This document shows, piece by piece, positions 34,001-45,500 of a stretch of 64,000 bases of DNA (positions are counted from its first letter, which is position 1; each line of letters opens with the position of its first letter). The position numbers were made by a program, and so were the translations under genes. This DNA is from Halichondria panicea. Taxonomy: Eukaryota; Porifera; Demospongiae; Suberitida; Halichondriidae. The notes beneath the pieces were generated by a model. The model saw nothing but the letters and a program-made list of their open reading frames with translations, had not been told where the DNA came from and made no database searches. The stretch spans positions 3,089,501-3,153,500 of the forward strand of contig NC_087387.1 of assembly GCF_963675165.1 (NCBI RefSeq), read 5' to 3'.

Positions 34001-37000
34001 TCCCGAATGGGATGTAGTGCATGCCCATCATTCGTGTGTACTGTACATGTACTTCTTCAACTTGTGTATACCTGTAATTGTCTGACTTGGAAGACTTCCT
34101 TCGTAGGTTTTTGGTAAGCCTAAGTTCATTAATTTACATGTGCCAATTAGCACTTCACTTGTAGCTGTGGTCTAAAGGTTTCCTGTGTGACACACAAACA
34201 TTCTCATGCATACAAAATGCAGGCCTTCCTGCAGAATGTAGGCATCCACTTTGGTCAGAATGGTATCCAGAAGCTGTGTCCAAATGTCCCAGAAGGTACA
34301 TGTACAATGTTTATTTTTTCTTGTCCTACACAGAAATTACTATATACTGTATGTCTACTGTGCGTCTTCCCTCTTTTAGCCCTTTCTTTATAATATGTTT
34401 CTCGTGTGTTCATTGCGTGTTGGCCTAGAGATTGAAGTCATCGTCATACTATAGTCGTGCACTTTAAGTAGCCATGTTGGCCATGCATTTATCTTTCTCC
34501 CCCATTCAGCATGTGCGTCGTGTGGGAGGTTTCTCAAGTTGGTACAGAGGGTCTACCATCTGAATCAAGAAATGGAGCAGCTTAAGAAGAGAGTGGCTGA
34601 ACTAGAGAACAGGGACATTGTCTGTTCCACTACAGGGGCACAGTGCTCCCACACTGTCAACGGTCAAACAAGTGTCTTTGCTAATGGCATCTTTAGGAGT
34701 TTCCCTGATCAAACAGTTTGCTACTGCTCTGTGAGTTGCATTGTAGCAACATGTACACCTTGCATAATTATAAACACAGCAATAATAGTATAAGTTGTGA
34801 GAGCGTACAAACATTTTAGGATAGATTGTGGCAGTACTAGGTGTGACATAATTATGTGTACATGCGTGTAGAGTGTTTCACGTGTGTTCGATGTGGTTCG
34901 AATCTTTCAAACTACACCTGTGTAGTTTTACAAGTGTTCTGCAACATGCCTCTAGCATTGCAAAGTGTGTGGATTAATTTGCCAAGAACCAAGTACTGTG
35001 CATATAATAATGTTAGCATACGTATCATCATACAACTGTATGGCGTCATATCTAATAGGATGGTAGTGTGGAATGTACAAACTCCTCTGATTTATGCCTC
35101 AATGGCAGTGTGGTAGAGCCTCTCACATCACCACCCACTTCAACCCCCTCAACGGACCCCTTAAACGATGGCTCACGAACTACTGAACCACCTACTATGC
35201 CAAGTATGTCATTGTCATGGACATAGCTTCGATGCAAAAGTTTTTTTGTAGTATGTCTTGCTGTAATGGATATGTTTTGATCATAATAATTATGTATGCT
35301 CAAGCTTGTGGTAAACACACAGTGCATAATGGGCTGTACAGTTTTGTTACAATAGTGAATCAATACTGTTTGTTTCAACTGCAGTTCTTTGTGCCTCTTC
35401 TCTTATCATCCCTGGTTTGAGATTAGGAGAAATATTTACCAACTTAAACTCCCAGGATGATGAATGCTCAGTCTACACTTGCACTGTGAGTATACCCTTA
35501 AAACGTTGTTACTCTACGACTGGGATAGAATTTCATACAGCATATCAGTTCTTTAGGATTTTGCACAAGTGGGGGAAGATTTAACTGGGTTCAAGTATTA
35601 AGGGGGTGAGCAAGCCAGAAATTTATTTACTCAAAAAATCACCCGCCAACCTGCACTAAAAGAAATCCTGCCTGATTTATATTTACGTTTTGTATACTTA
35701 ACCCCTCGTTAAGAGTGCACAGTTAATACCTGTCTTGTTGTATTTTACAGCTAGGACCAATCGGTCCCCAGCGTAAGCTTGATGTATATCAGTGTTCTGA
35801 ATACCCAGAATGTTCCAGTAACTTCACTGGGATTGAGCGAAAAGTGGCTACATGTTGCTCCAGGTGCAGCGGTAAGATTGTACATGATACCTGTAAATAA
35901 GTGTTTATGATAGCATTTCTGTCTTTTGGATGGATGTGTACGTGTACATGTATGTACAACTGTATAACATTCCCCCCGCCCCTTGTGCTGCTGTAGAATG
36001 TTTCTTTAAGACGTGCGGTATCAATTCTCAGTGTACAACTAGTACTTCGTCTGGACAAGCAGTATGTGTCTGCATCGACGGATTTAAAAAGGATAAAGTA
36101 TCAAAAGCATGTGTTGGTGAGGCTGAATTTTGTGTGGATTGCAAACATGTTGACTTATGCTATAGCAACGTACATTGCATGCATGGTATAAGATACTGAC
36201 ATCAGAACTCGACGACATGACACGTACATGTTGTCATGCTTACACAACCTGCTTATAATTATGTTTCATCCAAGATTTACAATATCACTTAGACGTGGAC
36301 GAGTGTTCAGACGACCCTAGTGTGTGTCCTGCTAACTCTGTGTGTACTAACAACAATGGCAGTTTCCAGTGCACTTGCGACGCAGGCTTCAACATGGTAA
36401 TCGCAACTTCTGGAAAAATGACCTGTGAAGGTACGTACGTATTGTATAGCGCTTAATTTTTGGGGTACCTAATTCTCGTGGAACAATCTCTAAAATGAAA
36501 TGTTTCGTGTGGCTAACACTGACCCTTACCATAAATATTCTCAAACAATACACTCTAAGAACAATTTTAATCTGTCTGCCTGTGTATTGCACGAAATTAC
36601 ATGTATCAATGTACTGTGACCAGCGGCCACCTAGGCGCCTTCAGTTAAATACGTACTTTATGTGTATTTTTGTATCCATTGTAGATGATAATGAATGTGA
36701 CACTGCTGACTGTGGCTCTGCCATGTGTAAGAACACCCCCGGCAGCTACCAGTGTGTATGTCCTGGTGGCATTGTCACTGACACAGGGAGTTGCGACGGT
36801 AAGTGGTATGCTCTTACTGCATGCATGTCCGCATGTACATCGCTAAATGCCCTGCTAAATGTTGCGGAGTGCTAAATTGCTGAACCAGCGGCAACCTTAT
36901 TTAAATGAATGATGTGGTAATTGGTGAATGTGACGGTGATCATAAATTATGGTGATGACTGAGGCATTGATTGGTGATAACTAGACATGATCGGTTACTA

Positions 37001-40000
37001 AGACACTTGGTGGTTGTTCGCAGTGGTAATGGGTGTATACGTACATATAATGCTCTGATGTCACCAATTTAGTTATACTACTAACTAAGACAGTTCTCAC
37101 ATTTCCGTTTTGTTGAGTGCCAATAATTCTTTGTCCAGCTGTTTGCACTACTCCTTGTCAAAATGGTGGAACCTGCAGTCATGGAGGCGTATGCCTTTGT
37201 CACAGTGGATACAATGGTTAGTTGGTAAAAATGATCCAACAAATCTGTACACACATGAACACTTCTCAATAATAAGTTGCACGTGTTTCTTCAGGTTCGA
37301 ATTGTGAGACGGACATTGATGAGTGTTCTGTGGGTAGCCACAATTGTCAGCACGAACGCTCTGTATGCATTAATACTATGGGCGGGTTCTTCTGTCGCTG
37401 TGAGGCTGGCTATGTCGGAGATGGCACCACATGTGAAGGTATGTTATCAATACCGTTAGTGGTGAGACGGTACATTTTAACAGGGTTGTGTTTATGATGT
37501 GTGTTTATGATGGTCAATGATTTATTTGCTCCCGGTATGTTCCCCACCATTGCTGTTTTTAGTGGTTTGTTTTTTGCAAGACACTTACATTGTTAAATTA
37601 TACAGTTTGCTTTACCTTCACATTCAGATATCGATGAGTGCTCAAGCAACTTTCACTACTGTGTGAATGGAGCCAAGTGTATAAACATTCCAGGCTCATT
37701 CCAATGCTTGTGTGATCGTGGTCAGCTCTGTACTGGCTCATGCATCTACAACTACAGGAAGCAAACCATATTCCTTGACAATAAAGAGTCCACTGTTGTG
37801 TCTAATTGCAGGAACTGCACCTGTTTGGTGAGCAGCACGTGTGTGTACATGTATGCTGCAAGTTATTCAATTTGTGCCTGCATGCTCATACACGTCTATC
37901 GAGTACAGTGATGGTATTCTTATCCCGAGATGCATAGGCGGCCATGAGATATAGTAGTCTGCCATGAGATGTAGTAGGCAGCCATGAGATATAGTAGGCG
38001 GCTATGAGAGATAGGCGGCCATGAGAGATAGTAGTCTGCCAATTAATGTGTTAGTGGTACTGGTATTTTTATTCTGCCTGCTTGGTTGCTATAACGCTTT
38101 TGTTTAAAGCGTAGAAATCCTCAGCATAATAAGTGAAATTGCACATTAAACTAGACAATAGACTGCACATGGTGGTAGGTTAGTGTTGGTATAGCTGTAC
38201 ATGTAACCAGCTACAGTGTACATTATATATTAGCACTAATGTACATAAGAAATCATAATTAAGAACTCTGTGTAGGCTTGGTGAATCTGGTAGCTGCTGT
38301 GATTTGTACATAGCAATGCTGTTCTCAAGGTTTAATATCTGATTTACAACACTCTATTCCCCTAGACGTGTTAGTGTCATCATTCTATTGCCGTTCCTCA
38401 AACACTTGTACATGTACAGTTTGCCAAGTATACATGTAGTAGTGATATTATTTCTGTCATATAATTATGTAGGATGGTCGTGTGTCATGTGTCAGGATAC
38501 AGTGTTCCTGCTCAGCCAACCCTCCCAGAGACTGCTGTCCGCAATGCTATCGAGAAGGTGAGTAGTTGATGTGATACAAAGAATACTTCAGGAACCAATC
38601 TAGTACTGTATAATTATATTGTCTGAACCCTTGCAGACTGTGAGGTAGGGTCTGTCAGGATAAGACCAGGACAGACCTGGGTAAACCCTTCTAACAGATG
38701 TGAGAGAACATTCTGTGATCGTCAAGTGAGTATGATAATTTTTATCTTGTTGCTAATGGATGTGATCACTATTCGTGCTATTTCGTTGACTTTTTGCCGC
38801 TTCACAGAATGGTACGCTGGTGCCTGTTGTCACTGATATTTCAAACAGCTGCCCTGATTTCGACTGTCCTGCCAATCTCACCATACAGCCAATGGGGAAA
38901 TGCTGCCCCTCTTGTCTCTGTAAGATAATTATATTGCATGTACATGTACACGTAGCATTGACTCGCGCTTATATAAACATGCCTCAAGGCGTAGCTGCAG
39001 AGGCATAATCATAATTATGTGTGTGTATTCCAGCTATAACTGCTATCATTACAATAACAGCTTAGATTTGCAAGCTCAAGCTTGTTCTATAGCTTGGCTA
39101 GTTTTATTTACAATAAAAGTTGTTGCAGTTTCTTTATTATAGCAACATTTAAAAAGTTTACTACCAGAAACAGCGCCATTTTAACTTTGACCTCAGGTTC
39201 ACCCCTTTTTGTCATTATGATGCGTACTTAGTTATAACTCTAGAGCTTATTATGTACCTTCACGATTGTTTGAGGGACAACACACATTTACCTGCACAGA
39301 GGTATTTTGCGCAACAAGTGCTTGATTCGTTACTTGATGTTTCTTTGTGTGTACATACAATTCCACTATTTATATGGTTTGTTTTTTTTTGCGCAGTGCA
39401 ACCGTGTAATATGGACAACAACAAGCAGTCTGTTACCCTTAGAAATGGCTGTGAAACTTGTGTGTGTGAGGTGAGTGCATGTGAAATAACCTATCCATTC
39501 AACATTCATTATAGCCATTCAACATTCATTGTAGCTGTCTGCATAGTACTTCAGATGTATACGTATCAATGTAGTTGCTCTTGCTGCTCCGCTTCTCTAG
39601 TATGTCATATAAGATTTCAGTAGATTATTCTGTGTGCGAATACGCAGCAAGGTAGTGTGTTTGTGTGTGTGTCTGTTTGTGTGTGTGTGTATGTGTGTGT
39701 GTGTGTTGTGTAGACTGCTACAGCTGCTTAAGGATAAATGAAGTGCACGTAAGAGCTTCTAGTCATGGATTTCAATTTGTGGATATGCAAAGTATGCTTT
39801 ATTCTCAAGTTATGGCTACTTAGAAGGATATAACATATCTCTTCTGAGTCAGCCACTGAGATAACTGTGACGGGGTCTTACGTTATGAACCCTATTTGAT
39901 ATAATCACACCATTGTGTAAATGAGCATTTATCACAAGATTAGAACTAAGTGAACTCAGAGGACGTACGCCAATGTCAAAAGCATTAAAACATCACATGG

Positions 40001-40941
40001 ACTTGTGTTTTACATGTAAAACCCTCATGCCTGGCTTTATACATCACCACTAGCTTGATCCCTTTTGTAGAATTGGCTGAGCTATCACGCCCCAAACGAA
40101 CCTGCTTGAGAGCAGAGATCTAAGATTTAATTGTAACCTTCAACCTTTGTTGCATTCTTCGAAAACAATATATTCTGTGGCTACGTTATGATGTACTAGT
40201 TGTATAGCAAGAAAATAAATGATCAAAAACAACAGAAGCACTAGCCGCTATATGCAGCAAATGTCAAGAACCCAGGACAAGTATGTTTAATTTGTTCATT
40301 AAAAGTGACCCTATTGTGGCTTACCTCCACTGAAGTGATTTAGGTAGACTACAATATATTCTTGTAATGAGAAACATTCAGATACCCACAACGTTGGTGG
40401 AACTGTTCGGGTCTTTGACAGCAGATTATAATACGCAAAGCTTTTCACGACCTGACACACTCACCAATCACGCATGGGGAAATTAACTAGGGGTGGGCAT
40501 GGCGGTACAGATGATGCCTCAGGGCTTCCACACACACCATCTTGTTCTTTGTTCATATATAGTAGAAGGGGGTGTAGTATTCAGGTAGAATAATTATTGT
40601 AACATCCAGGACACTTCACGGGCCACCAGAAGGGTGGGATAAAGAGTCTAGATGAAATCTATATTATACCACTAAGAACACGTCATCACGAAGCGTGTAC
40701 TCCAAGTTATGAGCATTTTAACTGTTCCTTACTACTAAAATGAAATATGAACAGTGTAAACATATCTTCAAGAGTTTACGTCGTCCTTATTGCACAGAAT
40801 TCTCAGTGGACCTGTAAGCAGAGAATGAAGTGTCCAAGTACTGATTGTGAACCAGAGCACATCTTGTTCTCTGAAGATGGCTGTTGTCCTGTGTGTGCCC
40901 GTCAGGCTCTGAGTAATGAGATGTGTGAAACCTTGCCTTAA
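28066..40941 (+). CDS. NELL: NELL-type secreted protein (TSPN, coiled coil, VWC, 6 EGF, VWC)
   Basis: Nineteen exons: 28066-28135, 33031-33409, 33695-33929, 34223-34295, 34510-34730, 35059-35203, 35385-35485, 35751-35871, 35997-36116, 36293-36430, 36685-36798, 37139-37216, 37295-37438, 37628-37827, 38473-38557, 38637-38725, 38808-38919, 39397-39470 and 40798-40941. The product is 880 aa against about 810 in vertebrates. Order: signal peptide (residues 1-24), thrombospondin-N/laminin-G-like domain (exons 2-4), short coiled coil '[20 protein letters not shown]' (exon 5), VWC modules (5-8), six EGF modules in exons 9-14, VWC modules (14-19). Exons 10 and 13-14 start with calcium-binding 'D-x-D-E-C'. 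EGF exons 9-13 are all phase 1-1. Exon 6 carries a Thr/Pro/Ser-rich insert. NELL proteins are secreted trimeric glycoproteins that bind receptors such as Robo3 in vertebrates. Intron 1 is 4.9 kb. Confidence 0.93.
30618..31128. mobile_element. Inverted-repeat element carrying a nested foldback
   Basis: AGCGGTCAATATAAAGTTCC...TTTACGTAG at the left matches CTACGTAAAC...TTATATTGACCGCT at the right. Within it, 30831-30975 is a second foldback (CAGAGGAGGTACGACAGG..., GCAGCTCAGGCAATTAGCC mirrored by GGCTAATTGCTTGAGCTGC). That foldback belongs to the same family as 20959-21057. Confidence 0.7.
32025..32400. repeat. Dispersed repeat copy with GCCTCGAGGCGTAG start
   Basis: It begins TTATGCCTCGAGGCGTAG and passes through a GTGTGTGT tract, CTGCTCAA, GAGTTATGACTACTTTTAAG and CAGCAGCCATTATGACCTC. 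The same order of blocks is found at 38985-39235, 39640-39850, 52085-52330 and 61155-61510. Confidence 0.6.
32973..33019. repeat. (CA)n microsatellite
   Basis: Imperfect CA/CG dinucleotide run directly before the polypyrimidine/acceptor region of NELL exon 2. Confidence 0.9.
37932..38040. repeat. Minisatellite in NELL intron 14
   Basis: About five imperfect copies of a 20-25 bp unit built on GGCGGCCATGAGATATAGTA. Confidence 0.8.
38985..39850. repeat. Two partial copies of the dispersed repeat family in NELL introns 17 and 18
   Basis: Blocks at 38985-39235 (GCCTCAAGGCGTAGCTGCAG, then AAAAGTTGTTGCAGTTTCTT and CCAGAAACAGCGCCATTTTAA) flank NELL exon 18. A second set at 39640-39850 has a GTGTGT tract, GTAGACTGCTACAGCTGCTT, CTTCTAGTCATGGATTTCAA and CTCAAGTTATGGCTACTTAG. 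Both match the order seen at 32025 and 61155. Confidence 0.6.
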
Positions 40942-42557
40942 GTAGTTATAATCACTTTTGCAACTCTTTACATTAATAGTCATCTCATTAAATGTCACTG
41001 ATTTATTACATCATATACGATTTATTTCTGCCTGCATTGTTTTGTATTCCACGTATTTTATTTTGCAATCTGCTTCTATATTCACTTACATAGTCTGTTG
41101 CTCTTAAATTTGGAGCCAGATCATGTCTTTTGTACACGTTTGTTATGTATGCTTCTAGAGTTAAACAGTATACTAGTATCATTCTAGATGTATAGATCTA
41201 GTACACAATCCATACAGTTTTAGTTGTGACTGCCATCACAATGAAAGATATGTTATTTGTGTATCGTTTTGTGCGTGATACAATTAATTGACACTACCTG
41301 AAAAATAGTTACGGAGGCCTGCATGTATTTGTCTCTTGATCGACTAAACAAAGCATCCATTGATGTGATCATGAAATGAAAAACACTTTTGTCATTCTAG
41401 GAGCTCAGACATACATGTAATAGAAATGCAACTGCCAAGAACTTTTATTGTAACGTACTGATAAGCTGAATAGGTGTAGTTTTTCACTGTCAAGCGTTAG
41501 GAACCGGGAGTGTAAAATCTCCTGATGAAACTCATAGTTTATAATATTATTGTGCTGGAAATCCATTTTCACATACTACAACAGTATATATGAATGTTTT
41601 GCCATAAAACGTTCATTAGCTGTAGCGACTGCGTGACTACATTTTGATACATCTTATCGAGAATATTAATTCTTCAAATGCGTCTAAGCCGTTTAATGTA
41701 CAGTATCAAACCTTGTTAATGGGCAATTAAAATAGATATCGTTATATGCATGATTGTTTTCTAGAAAGGGATTTGATTAAAGCTCAAAAGTTATTGGAAT
41801 CTATAGGGCTTGCTGGCCATAGACGAACTTGCATGATGTATATAGACTCAACACTAAAACTGGATTTTGTGCTGTTTTCCAGGAATTGTATCTACAGCAA
41901 ACTTTTTGTGTAACATGTTTGCTAAAAAAATTTCCCCGCGTTAGCAATTTTTGTGTTCCAAACTATGTGTAGCCTGGTTTTCCACGGGTCATTTTTTCAA
42001 GGGTGGTGATGTCAATCCAGATTGATCAATTAAGTTCATGGCAGTGCTTGTTTCAGTCTCATGCTCATGCAGCCTTCGGCATACCGGCCCTAAGTAACAG
42101 ACCTTCTCACAACAGAACACATTAATTTTGTGGGTTATTTGCAGTTTCAAGTTTTATCGTTTTATCTTCCCTTCAAGCCTATAAATGATTAGGAATCAAA
42201 AAACCAACTCTGCTGGTTTTTAGCTAGATATACAACTGATCACTGGCCAGTCCATCTTGGGGATCATGAACTGCATGGCCAGCGAGTCTAACATAATCCA
42301 CGGTGCCGGTGGGTCGGGTCTCGGGAGCGGGTGATTTGCATTGTCAACCAACAATTATGATCTAGATCTACAACCTATAATCTCAAAAAGCAGAAATGCT
42401 AAGACAATGCATTATTCCATAAGTGCATGTGAGCCTGTCATGTGTGTGGTCCTAAATAAGGTTTGCATTGTAGTTATAATTATGGCCCTACAAGCGACTG
42501 GCTAAAGTTTCTATGTTTTAGACAGGCAGCCCTAGCTGCAGTGCAATCAAGTGAAAG
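40942..42557. other. Intergenic spacer between NELL and the beta-helix protein gene
   Basis: AT-rich sequence without exon-like frames. A short segment near 41930 (TTTCCCCGCGTTAGCAATTT) resembles the ends of the AGCGGGTA elements. No RNA gene was seen. Confidence 0.5.
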
Positions 42558-45500
42558 ATGATTTTGCTAAAGATTTTTGCTATACTGTTGCAGTACAGTT
42601 TGTTGGAGTGTAATGTATGGGCCACATCTGAAGATCTTTATACCAGTTATTGCTCACAGAGTGAGTTTGTAGTACAGGTTATATCCGATCAAGCTGTCAG
42701 TAGCAGTCAATGCCACATTCAGAATCTTACGTGCACTTCTTTACAAGCTGCCATCACTTTCTTAAGCGAAAACAAGGGCTATGAAAATTTAACTATCTGC
42801 ATACAAAATTCCAGTACACAACTCATTTCAAGTAAAGTACTCTTCCAAAATGTTAGTCTCCGAGTAGTTTCAAAAGAATATGTGCTGTTGGATTGCGTTT
42901 ATGATTCCAATCTCGTAGAAGATGTTGCAAATGGTACCGACTATACTTGGTACTTCAATGATTCCTTCATGATGTTGTTAGTAAATGTTCACTTCGGAAA
43001 TTGTCCGTACCCTATAAGGATTGCTGGGGTGCAGAATGTCCGTATACAGGACTCAAGTTTCAAGTGAGTAGACAGACTCCTGTAGATACTGTAGGAGATC
43101 TATTGAAGGAGTAACTAATATACCACACTTGCATGTCCACATTTGATTCATTATTTTGCAGAAATTTTTCTGAAGCTGTGCTGGATATTTTGAATTGTGA
43201 ATCTGTCACTCTCAACCGTGTTCTGTTACAAGATAATGTCGGGACTGGTACTTTTATGCAATCATTTAGAGGGAACACGGGAGCTCTATCCTTATCATAC
43301 CAAAATTATTCAACAGCATTTCGTCCACCCAACATAAAACTCAGCAATTGTCAGTTTATTAATAATCGTGCTGATGCTACTGAAAACCTTCTTAGCACCA
43401 ATGAAGCTCTATCGAGGAACATTTTTACAGGTAGAGGTGGCAGTATAGGAATATTTATAAACGAGCACAGGAATGATGTATCGGTACACATTGAAGACTC
43501 GGCTATTGTTGACAGCTATGCTAGGTCTTTGGGTGGTGGAGTTTTCATGATAATCAATGGCCGATTACCAACACAACACATTGTTAACTTCATAAGGACC
43601 AACATTTCTTCGAGCAATGCACTAGTTGCTGGCTCAGGTGTGTTTCTTGGCTACCTATCTGCCACTGATACTGTGTTGACACCACATTCAGTGGTATTCA
43701 AACAGTGTAATTTTGTCAATAACACTGGCTTTTCTGGTGGTGGTGTGTACATTGTTACATCCTTTCTAGGTGAGCCTCGTGCACAATTAAAATTTTAACC
43801 GTATATATAATATGTTTCAGGTAGCAGAGGTAACTATTTCAGGTTTGATGGCTGTACATTCTCTGGAAATAGGGGTGTAGGCTCTCCAGACGAAATTGGT
43901 GCTGCGATTAGTGTAGTTCTGTTTTCTATATTTGAACAGAGGGTGTCAGCAGTTCGACACGACATTGTAAACTGGTGAGTGTTAATTGCCACAATAACTC
44001 TATGTAAGGAAGCACATTGTTAACAAAACATTGATCACCGTAGCACGTTTGCATTCAATTCTGGTGGGAACGGTATAGTCAGTATTGGCTATGCTCCTAT
44101 AAAATTTTCTGGTAGAAACGTGTTTATTGGTAACAACGGAGCTGCACTACGGGTAAACCACCTCAATGTATTTGATATAGTGCCCCTAAGTGTTTTTCTT
44201 TCAGATAATTGGAAGTCTGGTTGATTTTGATGGGGAACTTACCTTTATCAACAACACTGCTCCTAACGAAGGTGCGTTGAGCTTGCTTTCATTTGGTCAA
44301 ATAAGAGCTCATCGTGGACTGTCTCTCAATTTTATTGGAAACAAAGGGAGGTACGTCATCAAAACTTAATACTGGGTGCATGTGACTTGTTTTTTCCTGT
44401 ATGCGCAGAGTAGGATCCAGTATAGTGGTCTCATCTCCTCCTAGTCTGCTAGGTTTCACTAAGCTTATTGGGAACCCTCAGTGCTTCATCTTGTATGAAA
44501 ACAGTTCAATCGTACCATCTCAATGGGACAATGTGAGTAAAGTACAATGATTATAGCCCCAGGCTACTACCGGTATACTGAAATAATATTATTTGCAGGT
44601 CAGAATAAATGTCGATCAAAATTCTGCCTTGCTTGGATCAGCCCTTTATCTTCCTCAGCTGGGACCCTGTTCTTGGACTGCTAACATGCCATCTTATTTT
44701 GACGATTTCTCCATACGAGAATGGCCTGCATGGAATTTTGGGTATACTTATTGTGTGAACAATGCATGCTGTTATGTAATAGTGTCTATGTACCTGCAGG
44801 AATAACATCAACACTGGCTATGTTGATCCAAATAATCCTGAATACTACATTGGATCCAGCGCAAGAAAAATTTTAGTCAGAAACACATTGGTAAGTCAAA
44901 GTCTGTCTTTTGTCCATGGACGGATGTGACCTTGTCTCGACTGTGTAGGTGGAAGCTTGGCCTGGAAAGCAGTTTCCAATGTCAGTCGTAGGAGTTGATG
45001 AATTTCAGCATTTCACTTCCACTAATGCTCAATTTCTTCAAGGAAATTACAGCAGTAAGGTTAGTCTTGAATGAGATATAGGCATGAAAAACACTAAAAG
45101 TGAGCTGTTTGTCTGGTTTATGAAGCTGAACATTGTGTTGGGTCTTGCATGTATAAATATAATTTATAGAATGACCTGCTGACAATCGCTCCCGGGATTG
45201 CTGTCATTGCCGGTTCTTTTGGAACTGGACTTCTAACGGATGAATTCAAAATGAAGTACTATGTTTCTGATGAAAACTATTTCCTTCAACCAGCTACTAC
45301 TGTTGAAATAGAAGAGCCCTTCGAAACAGCACCTGTGAGTCTTGTTATTATAATCATTGTGCATTGTGTAAGTGAGCATTATATTTGGCGAATGAGCCAT
45401 TTGATTTGGTGTCTCAGGCGCGCGTGGCTACTGCACTGCAGCAATGATGTTGTGTCCACCGGAAAACTTGTAATTTGGTGGTTTAAATTTGGCGATCTTT

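Noticed and set aside
34880-34910. GGTTCGAATC as a tRNA T-loop
   Set aside because: No matching acceptor, D or anticodon arms lie around it.
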